A DNA stretch of 64,000 nt from the NCBI GenBank assembly GCA_009829735.1, contig CM020618.1:35440894-35504893 (forward strand), read 5' to 3'. Below the pieces are notes generated by a model. The model saw only the letters and a list, made by a program, of their open reading frames with translations, was not told the DNA's origin and did not search any database. This document shows, piece by piece, positions 9,146 to 18,850 of this stretch. The DNA is from Pyropia yezoensis. Taxonomy: Eukaryota; Rhodophyta; Bangiophyceae; Bangiales; Bangiaceae. The first letter of the stretch is position 1. Every line of letters starts with the position of its first letter. Position numbers and translations under genes: made by a program.

Positions 9146-12100
9146 ATGAACGACAAAGGCGACGGCAGCGACCAAGACATTGGCGTCGACGAGCTGGACG
9201 GCGACACCACCTCAGACGAGGAGTTGGACCCGGCACAAGAGCAGGCGTACGTTCAAGACGCACGCAACGTGGTGACGCTCAAGCGGGCGGTGCTCGCCGC
9301 CAACCTGAGCCGCCAGCAGGGCGTGTCTGCACCCCACGGGGGCGACGCGGCCTCGTCGGCCGACTGGTCTGCCGCCGTCGCGCAGTTGCAGCAGGCGGCC
9401 AAGAATGAGGAGGTGGCGGGCCCCCTCGACGGCGCCGGCGAGGACCTCGTCGCGGCCATCACAGGCGCAACACAGGAGGTCAGCGTGTACTGTGATGGCC
9501 GGGCGGCGGCAAGCGAGGCCGAGGTGGAGCTCGCCGCACGCGCCAAGACGGCCGCTGGGCTGATTGGCGTGGCCGCCGCGGGCTTGCCCCGGCGCGAGGC
9601 TGCCACTGACGCACCGGTCGCCCGCAAAGGGCGGACGCAAAAGTGTAGCGGATGTGGCCAGCCCGGGCACAAGGTCACCTCTTGCAAGGCCCCGGCTGGT
9701 GCAGGGCCGGCGGCAGCCGCTGCCGCCGCCGCTGCCGCCGCCGTCCCGGCGGCGGCGGCGGCGGCCGCGTCCAAGTGTCGCGACTGCCTGGGAGGGGGCC
9801 ACAGCAGCGGGGACGCTGCCTGCCCGGTGCAGCGGCACTGTGGGGGCGTGTCAGCGGCCTACGACCGCGGCGTCGACCCCGACTGCAAGGACCCGCTTCA
9901 GAGCACTGGACTGCAGACGCGGGCGTGTACCGTGCCGGTGGGCGTCCTCGCGAGGGCGGTGTTTGGGGACGACAAGGACGACGCCGACACGCGCGCGGCG
10001 GTGGAGACGGCGCTGCAAGCAGAGCTGGAGGACCTCTCTGGGGCGGCTACCAAGCTCCGCTTCCTCATGCTCCGCGTCCTCGACGTGGCATCGCGGCGCC
10101 TGGTGTCGACCGTCGCGGACGCAGCCGCGGACGACGCCGACTGGGCGGGGGCCGTGGCCGCAAACTGGGCGCCCGTCTGGCTGTGGCTGGCCTACGCCTG
10201 CGGCTGCGAGGGTGTGTCTGGCATTCCCCTGCAGGCGGGCACCGTGTGTGCGGGGTGTGGCAAGGGACGGGCCAACACGCGGATGGCGCGCGCCCGCTCT
10301 GTGGTGACAACGAGCCACCCGCTGCTGGCAGAGGCGCTCTCCTACGCCCTGACGCAGGTGATGGCCGTCACGGCAGCTGCGTGCGACCGGTATCTTCCGG
10401 CGAGCAACAACACGGCACGATGGGAGCCCGTCGCCACCATCGTGGCCACCCACGCCGGGCGGTGTGTGGACGCGGCGTGTCGCAAGCTGGGCGCCAAGGC
10501 GGCCAAAGACGCGCTGGCCACCCCCCCCGCTGCCACGGCTGCTCCAGCAGGCAGCTCTGCCTGGGACACGGAGCGGCGGCTGACGCGGTGGGCGGCCGCG
10601 CGCTTCCGCTCGGGTACCGCGGACAAGGCAACGCCGGGCCGGCGAAACCTCGACGGCGTCCCCCAGCACCTGGTCCAGGCGCTGGCGCAACGGGTGGCCG
10701 TCATGCGGGCGGCCATGCCACCCTCTGTGGCGGGCCTCTTTCCAGCAACGCCTGTGAAGAAGCGCCGCTGGTGGGCGTACGTGCCGTTTCTCCTCCACGT
10801 CCTGAATGTGGGTGTGGAGAGCCCGTACGCTCTCATCCCTGGCGCCCGAGCCGTGCTCCACGGTCACGGCACGCTGGTGCCGGACAGGATGCTCGCCCTG
10901 TTGCGGGCAGTTTCGGCCGCCACTGGCGTGGGGGTGCGTGGCCACCCCAGTCTTTGGGCATGGCCAGAGCTGCGAACGAGCGGTGCAGCGGTGCTGGCCG
11001 CCATGGCTGGTGTCGGTGGCCGCGCCAACCGGGCCTCCTCCCAGCTGTCTACCGACGGCGTGGCGGTGACGTTTTTTCTGTCTCGACCCGACACGGCCGC
11101 AGAGGCCGTGGCGCGGGCGGTGGCCTGGGCAAAGAAGCTGGACGGCGGTGGACGTGTACGGGACCGCAGCGGCAAAGGCTTTGCATCCCGGGTGGGGGTA
11201 CTGACGCAGCTCGAGCGGGCTGGCCTGCCGTTGGCGCGCATCCGGTGGCTCCAGATGGTCGGCGGAGACCCGAGACGGTCTGCCGTACTGTCGGCAGCAC
11301 CGGGTGAGCGCGTGGCGACGGCAGACCTCCCAGCCCGCCCCGCTGTAGCCGCGATGCGCGCCGCGTGGTCCCGCCACATGGGCTTGGACGCGCTCAAGCG
11401 GGCGGCCGTGGCGCTCCTGCGTGGGGCGGGCGTCCAAGATGGGGTGGCGGCAGCCGCAACCACGCCCGAGGGCCACCCACCCAGGGGGTCTCGGAAGCGG
11501 GCGGCGGCGGGCACCCCGGCTGCAGGGGCGGGGACAGGGGGGGGCCGCTCCAAGCGACAAGCGCGGCGGTCGTCACCGGAGGGGGGGCGACGACGATGCG
11601 GCGGCGGTGGCCCCGGCGGTGGCGGGTGCGACGACGCCCTCCGAGGCAAAGACCTACCAGACGGCGAGCCCCGGCGGTGGCCACGGGCGCGTGCGGCGTG
11701 GGCCGCAGGCGTCCATCGGACGGGCCTGCCGCTCCCAGCTCGCCTTTTCGGTGCGGCGTGTGCTGCGTCGCACGCGCCTGTCCCGGTGGACTGTGCCCCG
11801 TCACGAGGCGGAAAAGGTGGCACGGTGGCTGGTGGACCCCACTGCCGCGGCGGGCAACAGTGACAGCAGCACCACCCCAGACACGCCGCTGCAGGACCGG
11901 GTGGACGCGCTGCCCCGGCGCAAGGGGTGTCGTCGACTGGCACCCGTCTCCGGCCCTCGCTATAGCCTGAGTGCCGCCCACTTTCGCGAGGCCAGCGGCG
12001 GTAACTTTTTGGCCCGTGCGTGGAAGAAGTGGCGGGCACGCCGCGGTACTGAGGCGGGACCGTTGGCGGCGGCGGTGGCGGGACTGGTGGCGGCGGCGGG

Positions 12101-13448
12101 TGACGGAGGCGGCGTCGCTGGCCACCTACCACCCGTCGACCTGGCAGCAGCACACGGCACGATGCGTACCGGCGACGACGGCAAGCATCTACAGGCAACG
12201 CTCGAGTGGGCCGCCCGTCGCGACACGGCCGCGCACGGCCAGCGATTTGGCGCGCAGGCCACGCGACACCTGCGGACGGCGCGTGTTCGCAAGGCCATCC
12301 AACGCGGCCGCTTTGCTGCCTCGGTGGCGCGGGACCTGACCGGCGGCCTCCTTCGCCAGGTCCGCGGCGGCGGCGCGGTCGTCGTGGCCATGGGCACCGC
12401 GTGCGTGCGCGGGGGGGACGCCTGGCTCCGCCGCCACCTCCGACGGCTGTGCTGGTTTGTCGACCAGGACGAGCTCAACACGAGCCAGGCGTGCTCCGAG
12501 TGTCACGACAAGATGGTGCTCATCTACTCGACGGGCAACTCCCCCCCCAATATTCCAAGAGAGCTGAATGGGCCGCCGGCAGGCCCTCGGCCGTCGACAC
12601 GGCGTGTGCGGATGGCGGCTGGTTCGCGTCGGGGGCGGCCAAAGCGGGCCCTGCCCTCTGCTTCCCACGTGACGCGCCGAGGGCCAGACCCCGACGCCTA
12701 CCGGGCGGCCGTCCGAGCCACTGCCCGTGCTGCTGCTGTGGCGCGGCGCGCGGCCGCGCTGGCCGCCTGTGCCGTCGAGGACCCCGCCGTCTATGCCGAC
12801 CCGAGGCGGCTGAGCGAGTGGGCGGCCAAGGGCTGCTACACGTGCTCTCTCGCGGCCCCACAAGGCCCCGGTCATCCAGCGCCACACCCGCCCGTGATTC
12901 GCAATCAGGACGACGTTGCGGCCCGCAACATTGCGTGGGTGGCCGCTCGTCGTCTAACGGGTACGGACGTGTGGCCTTTCAAGCGCCCGTTTGGTATGAG
13001 GTGTGCCTGGACGACCAAGCGTCCTCCAAGTGGTGTTCCCGTCCCGCCTGTGCGTCGCACCCGTGCGACTACGCGGGTCGATGTATGGCCCGTACTGGCT
13101 GCAGTGGACACTGTCGGCGACGGTGGTGGCGGTGGTGGTGGAGGTCGCGGTGGAGGTGGTGGCGGTGGTGGTGGAGGTCGCGGTGGAGGTGGTGGAGGTG
13201 GAGGTGGCGGTGGAGGTGGCGGTGGTGGCGGTGGCGGAGTTGGTGGCTGTGGCCTTGGCGGTGGCGGTTGCGGTGGCTGTAGGGGAGCTGTCGACGGCGA
13301 CGCGAGGGCGGCGTCCTGTACGACGCGACGCGGTGCTGCTAGTGGGGAACGGGTGGCGGCGGCCGGCAGTGCCATGGACGGGGTACGTCGGGCGGAGACG
13401 GGGGCGACAGACGCGCCCCGTGGTCTGGTGGACACTGCAAGACGCTAA
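9146..13448 (+). CDS. Fanzor-like protein (eukaryotic TnpB homologue), with N-terminal zinc knuckles
   Basis: The first frame (ATG 9146, stop 11863, 905 residues) starts acidic, then shows a CCHC zinc knuckle CSGCGQPGHKVTSC (about 9642-9685) and a second, looser one, CRDCLGGGHSSGDAAC, separated by an Ala run. Near 11040-11085 it reads STDGVAVTFFLSRP, a typical Fanzor pre-RuvC box, then GGDPRRS, the RuvC-I motif with its Asp at 11267-11269. The continuation is in the +1 frame from about 11580 (G7 run at 11581-11587). It carries VVVAMGTACV, then VDQDELNTSQACSECH with a candidate catalytic Glu at 12471-12473, a zinc ribbon with CSEC (12492-12503) and CYTC (12834-12845), and RuvC-III NQDDVAARNI with its Asp at 12909-12911. 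A D-E-D set is thus present. The C-terminus runs into a GGT/GGA repeat, so its true end is unsure. Fanzors are RNA-guided DNA endonucleases related to TnpB. The single frame change may be a homopolymer error or a real lesion. Confidence 0.75.
13111..13275 (+). repeat. GGT/GGA/GGC trinucleotide repeat
   Basis: An imperfect trinucleotide repeat based on GGT, GGA and GGC encodes a poly-glycine tract in the frame of the Fanzor-like gene. It follows the RuvC-III motif by about 200 bp and may be past the true end of the nuclease domain. Confidence 0.75.
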
Positions 13449-13640
13449 GACAGCGCACATCTTGCCCGTGACCCTCACCTACCACGGGGTGCGTCACCCG
13501 CCCCCTTTTTCGCCGACGAGCCAATTATGGGTAATTGTCGGCCGTTCACTAGCAGGTTAAACGCCGGCTTTTCCCGGGGACCTTTCCCAGAATGAGTCGG
13601 ATGTTTTCCGGAGGGGTTTAACCGATAGTTATTATGTACA
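13449..13640. other. Short spacer after the Fanzor-like gene
   Basis: No gene seen. Sequence around 13540-13660 is less GC-rich, with several TTTAA/TTAAC stretches. It could include the 3' end of the Fanzor locus or of a transposon, but no inverted repeat partner was found. Confidence 0.4.
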
Positions 13641-14115
13641 GTACCTACTTATTTGTCCACCCAAGACGGCCAATCCTGAGAATCTTTTTGATCCTCTTGA
13701 AATCGTCCTTCACGGTGCAGTAAACCCAGAAAGACTTGTTGCATGCCCCTCCGGCCGCCACCACCGCGCGCACGCCGCGAGCCATGTTCTGGCGGGGGTA
13801 TGGGACGACAACGCCAACACCTTCACGGTCCTTCGTACGGTGTAAAGGGGCACTGGAGGGAGGGAGGACCCCGCCAGAGGCTTAGTTCGCTCCCTATTGA
13901 GCTTTTCCGCTGTTTCGGTCATTGCCGCGAAAGGGTTGTCGTTCTCCATCCGTTGAGGCCTTGGAGCTCTTGAGGGCTCATAGCCTTCGGAAAGCCTCTG
14001 GTCTCCTTGTGAGGCACAGTATTGGGGCACCCGGCCCGTACCGTCAAGTAGGCAACCGTTCTCTGCTTTAGGGTCAAAAAGGAGGCGATGGCGCCATAGA
14101 ACTTTCCGGTTTTTC
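13640..14115 (-). pseudogene. Possible transposase helix-turn-helix remnant
   Basis: On the minus strand the segment reads KFYGAIASFLTLKQRTVAYL, which looks like a helix-turn-helix. After a frame change it shows LNRERTKPLAG and VPLYTVRRTVKVL, resembling the second DNA-binding part of Tc1-like transposases. Several frames are involved and no catalytic domain is visible. I read it as a decayed DDE transposase N-terminus, but similarity by eye is weak and it could be unrelated. Confidence 0.3.
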
Positions 14116-14128
14116 GGTCCGCCTGGGC

Positions 14129-14647
14129 CTCCCGCCGGCCACCCCGCTGGCCGTCCGCCAGTGGGGGGGGGTGATTGCGGTCAACTACGCGGCGCGGGCG
14201 GCGGGCGTGTCCCGCCACGACACGGTCGCGGCGGCGACGCGCAAAGGCCCGGCGCTGGTGCTCGTGCATGTGGAAACGCTGTCGCTGCCGGGGCTGGCAG
14301 AGGGGGGGGGGGGCGCGGAGGGGGGGGGCGCGGGGGTGGGGGGGCGGGGCTTTGCGCCCCGCCGGCGGCGGCACCCGCGGCGGCCGCCGGCCCACCCACA
14401 GGGCCGCCCCGGCCACGACCGCTGGGCACGCCCGCCAGTGGCAGGGCGTCTGCCGCCGCCGCCGCCGCCGCGACCAGCGCCGCCACGGGGGCCCCCCCGC
14501 AAGGGGTACCCCACCCCGCCCCTCTTCCTCCCCCCTCTGCTGTCGCCGGGGAGCCGCCGCTGCCATCGCAGGCGACGTCCAAGGTCACCCTCCGCCGCTA
14601 CCGCGCGGCGTCTGCCGCGGTCATGGCGGTGCTTGCGGCGGGCGTGT
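14129..14647 (+). pseudogene. Fragment of a Y-family DNA polymerase (polymerase eta-like)
   Basis: In the second frame 14144-14290 reads PLAVRQWGGVIAVNYAARAA followed by GVSRHDTV and ALVLVHVETL. This corresponds to the conserved stretch of polymerase eta with AV.Q...G.IAVSYEARA.GV.R. After a G-rich stretch (14300-14350) and Pro/Ala-rich sequence, the first frame at 14578-14647 reads KVTLRRYRAASAAVMAVL, matching the next conserved segment (LTKYREASVEVM). The catalytic FDMD box that should come before, and the ASIDEAY box that should follow, are both missing. This is therefore a fragment of a lesion-bypass polymerase gene and not a working copy. The frame change between the two blocks lies in the G-rich insertion. 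Confidence 0.6.
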
Positions 14648-14879
14648 GGTTGTGGGGTGCTGAGGGGGGTAGGGCGTGCGCTTGCCCCTCCCCCCTCCCT
14701 GTGTTCTGCACCATCCTCGGGGCGGTGGGGATCGGGCGGGGGAGCGGCTCTGCCCCCGCCGCGGCGTCCCCGCTGGGCCGCCCCAAGTGTGCAGTGGCTG
14801 CGGCAAGGGGCAGGGACAGCGACGATGGTGACAGCGACGGTGAGGAGAATGACGGCGCGGCGCTGGCGGTTTTAGGCGG

Positions 14880-15342
14880 CACTGCCGCACGGTGGTATGT
14901 AAACGCCGCCGGGCAGGTTCTGCGCGTGGGCGCCGACGGCGTCGGGGCATTGGTGAATGTTGGGGGCGGGGTCAAGGAGGGCGACTGGCCAGATGACCCC
15001 CCGCGGGCCACTGCTGGCACCCCCCGGACGGTGCCGTTTGCAGTGGCCGCGGGGGGCGTCGAGGCGCCTCCACTTGCTCCCGCCGCCGCCGCATCCTCCC
15101 CCTACACAGGGGAGGGAATGGTGGTGCACCTCGGTCAGCACCACGGGACAACCTTTTACCACGTCTACACGGAGGTCCTTCTGCGGCTGATGGCCACGCT
15201 GCCTATCCTCCGCGCCTATCCAGCCGCGCGTGTGCTGCTGCCGCCGCGGCGGCGGCCACCACCACGACCTCCACCTCGGCCTCCTCCTCGGCGTCGCCGG
15301 CGGCGGCGGCGGCGGTGGCGGCCGCCCACTGCCAGAGGGTGA
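14880..15342 (+). CDS. GT61 (DUF563)-like glycosyltransferase fragment
   Basis: The first frame, ending at a stop at 15340-15342, contains ARWYVNAAGQVLRVGADG and then MVVHLGQHHGTTFYHVYTE with LLRLMATLPILRAYPAARV. The pattern of a small loop, YH, a Glu two or three residues on, then RL and a hydrophobic strand is typical of the GT61/DUF563 glycosyltransferases (EOGT and xylosyltransferase relatives, Golgi or ER). Only this one conserved block is present. Downstream sequence becomes Arg/Pro-rich and looks non-coding. The frame runs back into the polymerase-like fragment, so a true start cannot be chosen. Possibly an exon of a spliced gene, more likely another gene fragment. Confidence 0.35.
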
Positions 15343-15537
15343 CAATCGCAAACGTGTGCGCGTCGGCGGCGGCACGGCCAAACGCCTCGCCGGGGGCCAG
15401 CCCCGGCGCCGCCCCCGCGGTGGCCACACACTACCCCGCGTCCTTACTGGCTCCCAGTCACCTCGCCGAGGGCCCACCGAGGGCCCGCCTGTCGTACTTC
15501 TCTGTGCATGTACATGTCGCTCCCTGCCCTGACGCTC

Positions 15538-15690
15538 ACAATCTCCATTGCCCGGCTCAGACAATCGGGTGCGACCTCGGATTGTCACGTACATACAATC
15601 CCCATTGCCCGGCTCAGACAATCGGTTGCGTCCTCGGATTGTCACGTACACACAATCTCCATTGCCACACACAATGTCCATTGCCCGAAA
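15538..15690 (+). repeat. 57-bp tandem repeat containing an inverted repeat
   Basis: Copies begin with ACAATC at 15538, 15595 and 15652, giving a period of 57 bp with two nearly identical full copies and a partial third. Inside each full copy GACAATCGG and CCTCGGATTGTC can pair into a short hairpin. A further ACAATGTCCATTGCCCG follows at about 15670. Confidence 0.85.
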
Positions 15691-15699
15691 CAAACATCT

Positions 15700-16394
15700 C
15701 AGTCGAATGCACGTCGGTCGTTCAATTCTGACAGATTTTCGAATCTGCCGTTAAATGACGGGAAATTTTGACCTGTGTAGGAATCTCCATATGTACATAC
15801 GAACACGGTCGAGAACTGTCGTCAGGTCAGCGAAACCACACAAATCGACTGGTCTATTTTCACCCCATGACACCGACACACACGCCCGAATGGGAAACCA
15901 CAACGATCCATAACAGGGAGATGTATTCCCAAATAGAAAGTGTCTACAATGTTATGTGGGTTGGCGTCACCGAAAGGCCACGGGTGTCACATTCATGTCG
16001 CCCGCCTTTCCCTCCAAGACACCGCCTCACCTTGTGTGGTCGAGCAAACCGGGAGGACCCTGACGACGCGACGTCGTGGTGCGCTGGTCGGAATGGCGGA
16101 CGACAGACGCGAGACGTGGTGCGCTCGTCCGCGTGGTAGACGCGAGGGACCAGCTGTCCCGGGCGCACTTCTCGCCCTCATGGCAAAATCGTACAGGGCG
16201 CCAGCCATCTGACCCACATGCTACGCCGACACAGAAGCGCTGCGTGCCCTCACCAACCCACTGGAGACACCGCGGGTACTATTTTTATCTTCCACCACAT
16301 CACCGTGCACGCACACGTGCCCATGTGTGAAGACGTGGCGGGGACCGGTAGAACCCCCCCCCCCCACTTGTGCTGTTTGCCACGTCTACCTGAG
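15700..16394. other. Spacer before the ULP1-like gene
   Basis: No gene supported. It is lower in GC than the surroundings (15720-15960). A T-rich stretch, ACTATTTTTATC, near 16278 could be part of a promoter for the gene starting at 16395. The frame of that gene is open back to 16218, but the extra residues have no recognisable content. Confidence 0.4.
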
Positions 16395-17480
16395 ATGGGC
16401 GCTGTCGCCAAAGAAGACAAGCAGCGGGTCAGGGAGAGGGACCGGCTTACGCGGCGTGCACGAAAGGCCGCCCGACGTGCTGCTGCCGCCGCGACCGCGA
16501 CCACTACTGGAGGTCATGTGCCAGGCGGTAAGCCTTTTGAACGAAAGGCACCCCTCGGCAAGGCCACTCTGATCGCCTCGTACCCCCCCCTACCCGCCCC
16601 GACTCTCTCACCCAAGACACTGGCTACCTCTTTAAAGTCCCCGGGCGGCGCTTCTGCGTGGCACCCGCCTCTCTCGAGCACCGTGTTTGTGGGCGAGGCT
16701 CGACCACCACCATTTCCAGCCGTGGCACTGACGCCTCATGGTGGCGTCCTCCATGACGCCGGCGGCCTGTCACCTACTGTCCGTGCTGCCGCCCGCGGTA
16801 CTGGCTGCTCCACCCTCCTGTCGTTGACCACCGACAGGGTCCCTACCCCCCCCATTGGTTCTGCCGCTCGTGGCCCACCACCATCCCTCCGTGTGCTGGG
16901 TGTCACAGTGCGACAAGCGGAACTGGACACTTTGCTCCAGCCAACCCAGTGGCTGTCGGATGTGGCGATAGACGCGGTCAAGGTGCTGCTGATGGTGGTG
17001 AACCGGTGGGCGTGTAGCGTGCGTCGGGCTCGCCCCATCCACGTTTTTGATGGCTACATCTACGGCGCCCTACGGCCCCCCGTTGGGAACACACGCCTGC
17101 CCTATGCCTGGGAGAATGTCGAGCACGTGACGCGGCACATGGACGTCTTTGCCTTTGACATGCTTGTCCTTCCTGTTGCCGCGGACGGCCACTGGTCGGT
17201 CGTCGTTGCCGATACGGCAAGTGGCGCAGTGTCGGTTGCCAACTCTGTCGTTGGAACCCACGCGCACCCCACCCACGACGTCATCACCTGGCTAAACGAC
17301 GTTGCCCGGCAAGGAAATCGTACTGTCCCATGGCACCAAGTAGCGACCGCTCCTGCCCAACAGCAGCAAGACACCTCTAGCTGTGGGTCTTTCTCATTGT
17401 GCAGTATGGCGTGTCTGGCGCTCGGGCTCGACCCTTCCGCCCCGTCGCTGGAGCAGGCCACGTCGTTCCGGTCAACCTGA
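16395..17480 (+). CDS. ULP1-type (C48) SUMO protease-like protein
   Basis: From ATG 16395 the protein has 361 residues; an in-frame ATG at 16218 is possible. The N-terminus is basic (RERDRLTRRARKAARR). The C-terminal half is a C48 peptidase domain: LLQPTQWLSDVAIDA and HVFDGYIYG (substrate and W/D boxes), GHW with the catalytic His at residue 266, and QQQDTSSCGSF with the nucleophile Cys at residue 330 preceded by the oxyanion Gln. At the place of the catalytic Asp (YVDSL in yeast Ulp1) the sequence reads VANSV, so Asn 283 replaces Asp. Such proteases remove SUMO or related modifiers in the nucleus; copies are also carried by DNA transposons such as Mutator-like elements. Given the mobile neighbours, either origin is possible. 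Confidence 0.75.
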   Translation: MGAVAKEDKQRVRERDRLTRRARKAARRAAAAATATTTGGHVPGGKPFERKAPLGKATLIASYPPLPAPTLSPKTLATSLKSPGGASAWHPPLSSTVFVGEARPPPFPAVALTPHGGVLHDAGGLSPTVRAAARGTGCSTLLSLTTDRVPTPPIGSAARGPPPSLRVLGVTVRQAELDTLLQPTQWLSDVAIDAVKVLLMVVNRWACSVRRARPIHVFDGYIYGALRPPVGNTRLPYAWENVEHVTRHMDVFAFDMLVLPVAADGHWSVVVADTASGAVSVANSVVGTHAHPTHDVITWLNDVARQGNRTVPWHQVATAPAQQQQDTSSCGSFSLCSMACLALGLDPSAPSLEQATSFRST

Positions 17481-18640
17481 GTCGAGGCCATCACCGGCCT
17501 CTGTGCGACTGGTACTGTGGCCGGGGGGACGTGCCAAGCAAGCCACGGTGGCGTTGCAGAGGCCGCTGTGCGGCTGGTGAGCCCTCTTTGTGCGGTTGCT
17601 CACGCGGTCCCGCCTGACCCGACTGCCCTTCTCCCCTACATCCTCCCTTGTCAAGTGGGCGCCATCCCGCCATCAGTCGCGCCTCTCGTGGGGACTCTTC
17701 AACCACCGCCGCAGGTCCCTGGTATGACAACCACCGGCCGTGCGCCCGAGTCTACCCAGCCATGGCAAACACCCCCCGGGACGCAGCCCCTGCTGTGGAG
17801 GAGCGGCCTCTGCCGTCGCGGCGCCCCACCATCGAGGCGGCGATGCCGCCGCAGCGGCCGACGTGACGGCGGCGGCCCGCCCGCGTGCGGTGGTGGGCAC
17901 TGCGACCATCTTGTGCATGGCTCCCACCTGCTGGGGGCTCAGAGGGGTTCTGACCTTTCTCCCCATGGCGCCTGTGAGACTCTACTCGCCCCAACGGCAA
18001 AGCTGTGAGCACTTTTCTGTAGCGCGCCACACAGCCGTTCAGCGACGAAGTCGACAGTTGACCATAAATCGGCACCCCAGAGATCGTTTTTCCGATTGGG
18101 TCACACGTCGAAGCGGGCGTGTCAAAGTGGACAAGTAATACTGGGTAGGTACTGTACGTACCCTACAAGCCTCTGGTGAGATGGAGCGGGGTTGGCGGGG
18201 AGCAAGACGGTGAGGGGCGGGTCGCCCCCCCGTCGATGGGCCAGGCAGGGCTGGGGTCCCCCGCCCCAGGCGGATCATTACCATGGAGCACCACCACACC
18301 CGGCGTCTCCCCCCGCCCCCTCTTCAGGCCCCTCCCTTCTCCTTTCAACCCCCGCTTGGTGCCGTGGAGTGAGGTAGGCGGGACTTTACAGGCCAGGTCG
18401 ACGTGTCGCGACCTCCCCTCCCCCCCACCGTCACCCACCGCGCCGGTACCACCACCCGCCTCACCCGCCTTCCCCCCCACTCTCCTTACAGCAGGCCGCC
18501 GCAGCTCGCGCACCGGCGGCGGCGCCCCCCTCCGTGCCCGGCTTTCATACGGGCCCACCCAGGCGCAGCGCCACCGGCGGAACGCCCAGCTCCCGCAGCA
18601 CCGGCGAGCGGCGCGCCCCACTGGCGGGGTGGGTGCCATG
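17481..18640. other. Intergenic region, no gene supported
   Basis: Overlapping frames on both strands are of biased composition and none shows a domain. A near-palindrome, GGTACTGTACGTACC, sits at about 18146-18160. Confidence 0.5.
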
Positions 18641-18850
18641 GATGGGCGAGGAGGTTGGTAGTGATGCCCAGGTGGGGGTGTAGGCGGGTAGGCGGGTAGG
18701 CGGGTGGGTGAGGGTGGGTGCGGGTGTGTCCGTGTGTGTATGTGCGTGTTTGTGTGCGTGTGTGTGTGCGTGCCTCTTGGTCGGCAGTGGATGGCAACGA
18801 GCAGCACGCGAGCCCCCGCCGCGGCCCACCAAGGGCGCTCAGACAAAAGC
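18640..18850 (-). repeat. Inverted partial copy of the 20.2-kb gene leader
   Basis: Read on the minus strand this matches the leader of the secreted protein gene at 20190-20402. Both share the block TTGCCATCCACTGCCGACC, then a CA-rich microsatellite, then repeated CCGCCTACC units, ACACCCCCACC, CATCACTACC, GCCCATCCA and finally an ATG followed by GCxCCCACC (MAPT). After the ATG the two differ and the minus-strand frame soon becomes Arg/Gly-rich without a cysteine pattern, so this is a leader duplication or a decayed paralogue. Confidence 0.7.
18700..18775 (+). repeat. GT-rich microsatellite
   Basis: Imperfect (GT)n with GGGTGCGGGTGTGTCC at its left side; on the minus strand it forms the CA-rich part of the duplicated leader. 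Confidence 0.7.

Noticed and set aside
9851-11560. 569-residue minus-strand frame opposite the Fanzor-like gene
   Set aside because: Arg/His-rich composition typical of an antisense shadow; the plus-strand frame has clear motifs.
11394-12887. Minus-strand frames opposite the Fanzor catalytic part
   Set aside because: Biased composition and no motif.
15538-15690. Considered as a CRISPR-like array
   Set aside because: The copies are contiguous with no unique spacers, and the genome is eukaryotic.
18146-18160. Near-palindrome GGTACTGTACGTACC, with similar words near 7466, 13635 and 26662
   Set aside because: Short words of this type can recur by chance; no consistent position relative to genes.
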